From positions 49,523 through 65,667 of the forward strand of contig MU001500.1 of assembly GCA_010093485.1 (NCBI GenBank): a stretch of 16,145 nucleotides of DNA, written 5' to 3'. Positions 11,395 to 16,145 of this stretch are shown piece after piece. Numbering within the stretch: position 1 is the first letter of the stretch; every line of letters begins with the position of its first letter. Made by a program: the position numbers and the translations under genes. The notes below the pieces were generated by a model that was not told the DNA's origin, did no database searches, and saw only the letters and a program-made list of their open reading frames with translations. The stretch is from Karstenula rhodostoma CBS 690.94. Its lineage: Eukaryota; Ascomycota; Dothideomycetes; Pleosporales; Didymosphaeriaceae.

Positions 11395-11465
11395 AAATAG
11401 AAAAATAGTATTAAGAAAGGCTTATATTTATAATAAGTAAGTTAGGGGGAGAAAAAGATAATAGG
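11395..11465 (-). other. Frame switch in RecQ-type relic
   Basis: Upstream of here the readable minus-strand frame has codon first bases at positions congruent to 2 mod 3; downstream they are congruent to 0 mod 3. Each frame picks up several stops beyond the crossing: five in 11461-11520 for the downstream frame. The junction also has a run of five C on the - strand (GGGGG at about 11448-11452), where an indel would be easy. It may be a former intron boundary, an old frameshift in this copy, or a slip. No splice sites can be recognised after RIP. Confidence 0.45.
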
Positions 11466-12118
11466 TATTAGAGGAATATCTACTTTTATACTATACTTAT
11501 CTATACTAATATAGTTATTTAGGTTACTAGGTATTATTTTTACTTTACTAGTATTAATAGTAGTAAAGGCCTACTTAACTATATAGTTTTACTACTTATT
11601 AAAAGGTAGGCTACTTAGCTTAAAAGGGGAGTAACCCTTATCTTAGATACCTAGATTATATAGTATCTTATTCTAGGGGATTAGTAGTAGGGATATAATA
11701 CTACTATAGCTAATAATATTAATAAGTAATATCTTTATCTTTTAGACTAATATCTATACTATATTCTTATACTCCTTAAATAATATCTTAATATTATAGA
11801 TAATAATATTATTACTATTCTATTATATAAAACTCTATACTATATCTCTATACTAGAAAATACTAAAGTAATACCCTATAATAATAAACTAGAATATAGG
11901 GGTATAGAACTTAGTACTAAAGTAGGTATAAATAAAGTCTCTTAACTTCTAATTAACCTTTTAGCTATAATTCTATAAGGTAATTAGGATATTTTCCTTA
12001 TTAACTAGTACCTTTATATTAGTAGTAGAGGTATTACTAAATAGTATAGCCTCTTTTATTATTAAACTAGTATTATTTATTTTATTATTTATAGCTAGGG
12101 CTATTATAGTAGCTTCTA

Positions 12119-12187
12119 TATTCTTCTTTTTATTTTTTTCTTTCTTCTTTTTATTTCTCTCTTTCTCCTCTTTATCTTTCTCTTCTA
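12119..12187 (-). repeat. Purine/pyrimidine tract, Lys/Glu-rich coding
   Basis: The + strand is nearly pure pyrimidine, broken by a few A. On the minus strand, in the upstream frame of the RecQ-type relic, it reads as an EEKDKEEKERNKKKEK-like charged stretch with no stops. Because it lacks CA/TG targets it would have been left intact by RIP, so the peptide is probably close to the original. A smaller similar tract, REKEKKD-like, lies at about 10640-10675 in the same gene, upstream of motif I. Confidence 0.6.
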
Positions 12188-12740
12188 GCTATATTATAAT
12201 TATCTTCTAAAAGTACTAATATACTATAAGATAATAATATTTCTTTAGTATAGATATATTTATAATAAAGTTATATACCTACTTAAAACTAGACTTTTAT
12301 AGGTTTAAGGTAATAAATATAATTACTATTATAATAGCTAAATTAAAGTTACTCCTACTAGTAGTCTACTATATAAGTACTAGCTAGAACTTATAGTATA
12401 TCTATTCTAAGGAAGCTAGGGTTTAGTAATTATAGGCTATAGTTAGGATTATAATAATAGAGCTATCTATTTCTACTAGATATATATAGATACCCTCCTA
12501 TATCCTTTTTACTATTTCTAATACTTTTAGTATTAGTAAATAGTCTAGATCTACTTTAAATACTTAATAGAAGAAGATAAATATAGATAGTATTATATTA
12601 TAATAATAGTTTAAAAGGTTTTAATAGTATATAAGGGGTATTATAGATATATAGTTTAGATATTTCTATATAACCTATATATAGGTCTAGTAGGAGATAC
12701 TATATATAATTATATTCTATTAAATCTAAAATATACTCTT

Positions 12741-13500
12741 TATAGTACTCTATAGAAGAGTAAGTTTTAGATATATCTAAATAGCTAGATATATATAATT
12801 CTATACTATATTCTACTCTATATTACTAATAACTTTATAGAACTTTATATATTTAAGGAAGGGGTTTATAATATACTTAGTAATAGATAGTACCTTACTA
12901 TATTAGTAAATAATATCCTTATCTAGTCTCTTTTATACTTAATTAATCTATAATATAAACTAATCTACTATAGTATAGTAAATAGTAACTATAGTATATA
13001 ATATATATTAGCTTTTCCCTTTTTTCTTTATATCTACCTCTATATTTATTTTTATAAACTAGTCTTCTTCTTTATTTTTAATATTTACTACTAAGGGAGA
13101 TATATAGGGTTAAGGTATAGGGTATTATACTTTAAAGTACTATAATTCTTATCTATTTAGTTAGAAATATTATAAGAATATAGCCTAATAATAAATTATC
13201 TATATATTAGTAATAGTAATATAAATATTTATATTAAAATTATAACTCCTAACCCTATATATTATATAGAGGTAGTTTTTTATATTTTTAATTATATTTA
13301 CTATCTTTCTCCTAAATATTATCCTATAGGTATTATATTTAAAACCTAGTATTAGTAGTACTATACTACTAATAGCTATAAAAGGAATAGTAAACGAGAT
13401 AATTAACTAGATTATATTATTCTATAATAAATAGAGTTATATATATTTATTATTTATAAGTTTCTATACCTTTTTATATTACTAAATAAATATATTCTTA
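12741..13500. other. AT-rich gap between divergent relics
   Basis: No long Q-readable frame could be assigned on either strand. The gap lies between the N-terminal side of the minus-strand RecQ-type relic and the beginning of the + strand relic frame, so it would have held divergent promoters. The N terminus of the RecQ-type gene may extend into it, since a second minus-strand frame is readable at about 12560-12780. No promoter or RNA gene is seen. Confidence 0.4.
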
Positions 13501-13852
13501 TAGATCTTAAATTTAAAGTATAATTTAATATCTAATAGAAGGATATAATAGTAGTAATATATATAAATAATAAGACTATATTTTATATTAATATAGATAA
13601 GGTTTTATATAATATAGAATAGTTAATACTTATAATAATAGAGAAAGATAAGGATTAATAGAGATTTTAAGATTAATAGAAAATATTCTAGGGATTATAG
13701 TTAAGTTAGAGGGGTAGTTATATTAAGGGAGATTTAGATCTAGTTATAGAATTAAAATTAGTTTAGTAATTCTATATAGTTTAGGGGCTAGCCTTTCCTT
13801 TCCTCTAGAAATTTATACTCTTCCTTTTTTATTACCTTTTTTTTATACTCCT

Positions 13853-13870
13853 AACTATAACTATAACTAT
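13853..13870 (+). repeat. Three 6-bp aactat units
   Basis: Three perfect copies of aactat lie in phase with the unidentified + strand frame, giving Asn-Tyr three times. Reversing CpA loss would give Asn-His. Confidence 0.7.
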
Positions 13871-15498
13871 TCCCTAAACCTAACTACTACTATAGCTTCT
13901 CCTTATACCCTTACTAGCCTCTTATAGCTATAGCTAGTAGAGGTAGTAAATAGAAAGCTAAGTAATAAATATAATATTATACTAGTAGTATATAATAGAA
14001 TTTAGAATATATACTTATATATATATATTATAGGGGAGGGTAGCTTTAACTAGGTAAGTATATTAGTTATATAAATACTAGAGAATATACTATATTAGAT
14101 AATTACTAATATTTCTAAAGCTAAAATAAGGAAGATAGTTAATATAATATATTAAAATCTAAATTAATAAGATAAAGATATAGCTAGACTAGAAAATAGA
14201 TAAATATAAAAAGGTAATAGTAGTAAATAATTTAAAAAGGAGGGAAAATAGAAAGGAGATAAGTTTAGCTAATAATAATAAGAATAATAGTTTAAGATAG
14301 TTAAAGAATACTCTATAATACTATAGAGGAAAAGGAAGTATATTACTAGAAAGGGTACGCTAGCTATAAATAAGGTACTAGTTAATAATTTAAATTATAG
14401 TCTAATTAATACTATTATAAACTTATAGAACTAGAAGTATATAAAAGTATTTAATAGTAAATTAAATAAGAAATATTAGTATAGATTCTATTATTATAAA
14501 TAGTCTAATATTAGGGTTAATATAATTACTAAATTTATTAGTAGGGATATAATAGTTAGATCTATAAATACCTTCTATAAATAGTAGATAATTAGGTTTA
14601 TATAGGTATAATAATATTACTATAAAAGGAAGTTATTTAAAGTTCTAGTAAATAAGGATATTTTATTCTAAAGTAAGGTATTAGATTTTATATTAGCTTT
14701 ATCCTACTACTAGAATATATCCCCTAGTACTCTAATAGATAATACTAATAAAGGATAGTAGTAGAATATTTTATTAGATAATAAGATATTTAATTTTTAG
14801 TTCTAGTTTTTTAATATATAAAAGATATAGATAAATAGTATTACTAAGTTTATATATTAATAATAGATACTAGATTAATTATATAAGTATTTTATTAGAT
14901 TAATAGAAAGGTTTTATAGTTAGAAGTAAGGGACTAGAGTATATAGGAGAAACTATAGAGATATTATAAAAAAGGTACTATTTAAAATTACCTTTACTAA
15001 AAACTTTAGAAGAATACCTAATAAGAGTTATAATAAGAATATATAGAGGATATTTAGAAATATATTAAACTAGAGAGTAAGATAGAATATAATTAAAATA
15101 ATATTTAATTTAATTAGTATCTTTACCTTAATACCTAGGAGATATATATCTAATAAGTAGATTAAAAAATAATTAATATAGAAGTTAGTTAGTTAATAGG
15201 CTAAGTTTATAAGGGATTATAATAGAAATATTATAGTATTATTATAGAGGATAGAAATACTATTTCTAGTATATATAGAATAGATATAGATATCTTCTAG
15301 TTTTATATTTTTATTAAAGTTTAGAGATAGAGATAAAATAAACCCTATTAACTTCTTTCTATAAATCTTTCTACTAATTTTATAAATATAGATACTAACT
15401 ATATATAGTAGCTAAGAAAGTAGTAGTAAAATAATATATAGTTAGGGTATAAAAATAGATTTAGAAGGATACAGTATAGAATTTATAGATAAGCGGTA

Positions 15499-15522
15499 TA
15501 ATAATAATAATAATAATAATAA
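15499..15522 (+). repeat. (TAA)8 microsatellite
   Basis: Eight perfect TAA units. In the unidentified + strand frame they read as AAT (Asn). In the next frame they are TAA, which RIP could make from a CAA (Gln) array. A perfect trinucleotide run in a repeat-mutated region is either recent slippage or a fully converted CAA tract. Confidence 0.8.
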
Positions 15523-16060
15523 GATATAGGGATAATAATATTAATAGAGGAGATAATATAGTAATATTATTATAGATATAAACTAGAGTAGATATAGATA
15601 ATTTATAGGTTAGATTATAGGCTTAATATCCTATTTTTTAGATAAATCTAATAAGTATATTAATTTAGTAATACTAAACTTAAATATATATTTAGATATA
15701 GTAGGTTACCTATTTTTTTCTTAGGTAACTATTATACTATTAGAGGTCTAGGGTATTACTTAGCTAGTAGAGGTATATTAGGAAATATAGCTTAATTATT
15801 CTAGTAGTATAATATACTATATACTTAATCTAATTATCTTAGTTAGGTTATAATAGGGACCTTAGTAATAAGCTTAATAATCTAGATTATATTAACTAGA
15901 ATCTATTTATTTTCTCTAAAGTACTCCTAATTAAGGCTAATAGTAGTATAATATTTTTTAACCTAGTTTATAGAAGCTATTAAAAAATACTCCTAAATAG
16001 TATTATATACTATTAGATTATATAGCCTACTTGGGTTTTATATAAATAGGAGTAAAATAG

Positions 16061-16087
16061 CCTAAAGTAATTTTTTTTTACTTTAGG
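16061..16087. other. Perfect hairpin with T-rich loop
   Basis: The arm cctaaagtaa (16061-16070) pairs perfectly with ttactttagg (16078-16087) around a seven-T loop. It is followed at once by a second small palindrome, tagggt-t-accct-a (16084-16096). In a bacterium this would resemble a terminator; in fungal RIP DNA it has no evident role. Confidence 0.6.
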
Positions 16088-16145
16088 GTTACCCTACTAA
16101 ATACCCTATAAATTTAACCTAGGTTATAGTAGCTATTAATAAATA

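Larger units (their letters stand above)
7981..12740 (-). pseudogene. RIP-killed RecQ / telomere-linked helicase relic
   Basis: Reading leftwards, one frame is readable from about 11460 to 7981, and an upstream frame from about 12740 to 11400. In order: RQPIYLIKLL at 11350-11379 (TLH-type GQPxRxxEL); a YYKDY...KTIYIIYYYLL segment (11212-11271) matching the TLH RYHKGY...IHRYLP block; GLDIN at 10990-11004; a motif I-like block ending VAYIIPT (10480-10530); IIVIILLIT at 10387-10413 (Ia); a DExH-like block before IYYYI (10186-10206); LLLLVT at 10099-10116 (TAT-like motif III); I(stop)EST near 10021-10035; IYYKKI...F (9781-9840, as YHxxM...F); GIIFTISILITRAN (9727-9771, motif V); IPNNSIN(stop)R(stop)EF plus IGYNKKLA (9628-9693, motif VI). 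RecQ-type TLH genes are typically repeated next to fungal telomeres. In motifs I, II and VI key residues (Lys, Asp-Glu, Arg) read as other amino acids. Ends and introns are uncertain. Confidence 0.75.
1..16145. other. RIP-saturated fungal repeat DNA
   Basis: CpA and TpG are nearly absent on both strands. Outside 281-350 I find only TG at 1387, 3807, 6855, 7508 and 16032, and CA at 1440, 3173, 11172 and 15472. CpG (about 30 sites, for example 1521-1524, 4583-4586 and 10691-10694), CpC, CpT, ApG and GpG all persist, so the loss is specific to CpA/TpG and not a general loss of G+C. This matches repeat-induced point mutation in Pezizomycotina, which converts CpA to TpA in duplicated DNA. Stops are TAA/TAG only, and ATG does not occur on either strand outside the island. 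All genes here should be treated as inactivated, and the region is probably methylated heterochromatin (inference). The counts were made by eye. Confidence 0.93.
13742..16145 (+). pseudogene. Unidentified RIP-degraded long reading frame
   Basis: The frame with codons at positions congruent to 2 mod 3 stays readable to the window end if stops are taken as Gln/Trp. It may begin nearer 13500, where stops are denser. The first part has many codons that could derive from Pro, Thr and Ser, with an NYNYNY run at 13853-13870 (possibly NHNHNH before RIP). The middle is rich in Lys, Asn, Arg and former Gln, with a run of Asn at 15500-15520. The last part is readable across two rare surviving sites (CA 15472, TG 16032). 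The inferred protein would be hydrophilic and low in complexity. I recognise no domain. One reverse frame over 14640-14940 is also fairly open, so the strand is not certain. It runs off the window. Confidence 0.4.

Noticed and set aside
7900..13000. Short open frames between stops on either strand
   Set aside because: They lack start codons, are short, and are expected by chance. The motif-bearing frames cross stops.
15499..15522. CRISPR-like or other spaced array
   Set aside because: It is a simple trinucleotide run; no spaced repeats of 20 bases or more were seen anywhere in the window.
16061..16087. Rho-independent terminator
   Set aside because: The stem-loop has no bacterial gene context, its arms are A/T-rich with only three G/C pairs, and the T run is in the loop rather than after the stem.
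16083..16097. Telomeric repeat array
   Set aside because: Only one TTAGGG and one near-CCCTAA are present, and T, A and G are over-represented here in any case.
1..16145. Mitochondrial, Plasmodium-like or insect-symbiont AT-rich genome
   Set aside because: Those genomes keep CA/TG and ATG and have intact frames. The dinucleotide-specific loss and the fungal helicase relics point to RIP.

Overview
The window is extremely A+T-rich DNA. Its dominant property is that CpA and TpG are almost completely missing on both strands, while CpC, CpT, GpG, ApG and about 30 CpG survive. By eye I find only about nine CA/TG dinucleotides in roughly 16 kb outside one 70-base island at 281-350. This is the footprint of repeat-induced point mutation (RIP, CpA to TpA), a process of filamentous ascomycete fungi (Pezizomycotina) that attacks duplicated DNA. 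ATG is absent from the + strand, and on the - strand it occurs only inside the island. No conventional start codon therefore remains elsewhere, and I call no functional protein gene. The genes described are relics, read by treating in-frame TAG/TAA as former CAG/CAA (Gln) or TGG (Trp), and Tyr, Ile, Val and Leu as possible former His/Cys, Thr/Met, Ala and Pro/Ser.

Layout. 1-1380: AT-rich non-coding DNA with the un-RIPed 10-bp minisatellite (281-350), a ~105-bp direct duplication (about 412-615) and ~195-bp direct repeats (744-1200). About 1381-6005, + strand: one reading frame some 1,500 codons long, carrying an SNF2-family helicase signature (GKT at 3511-3519, GLNLQ-like motif V at 5365-5379, RVYxRGQ-like motif VI at 5446-5466). 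It contains an 18-bp tandem repeat and a 213-bp in-frame duplication. 6007-7283: a structure bounded by inverted arms built from short tandem units. 7284-7980: AT-rich, no gene seen. About 7981-12740, - strand: a degraded RecQ-type helicase gene resembling fungal telomere-linked helicases (TLH). 12741-13500: no gene supported. About 13742 to the window end: another long relic frame on the + strand, not identified, with Asn/Gln-rich runs. A perfect hairpin lies near the right end.

Taken together, a TLH-like gene, an SNF2-like helicase, tandem repeats and saturated RIP suggest a heterochromatic, probably subtelomeric, repeat region of a filamentous ascomycete. The subtelomeric placement is inference, because no telomeric array is present. 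The two helicase relics point towards each other, with the inverted-repeat structure between them.
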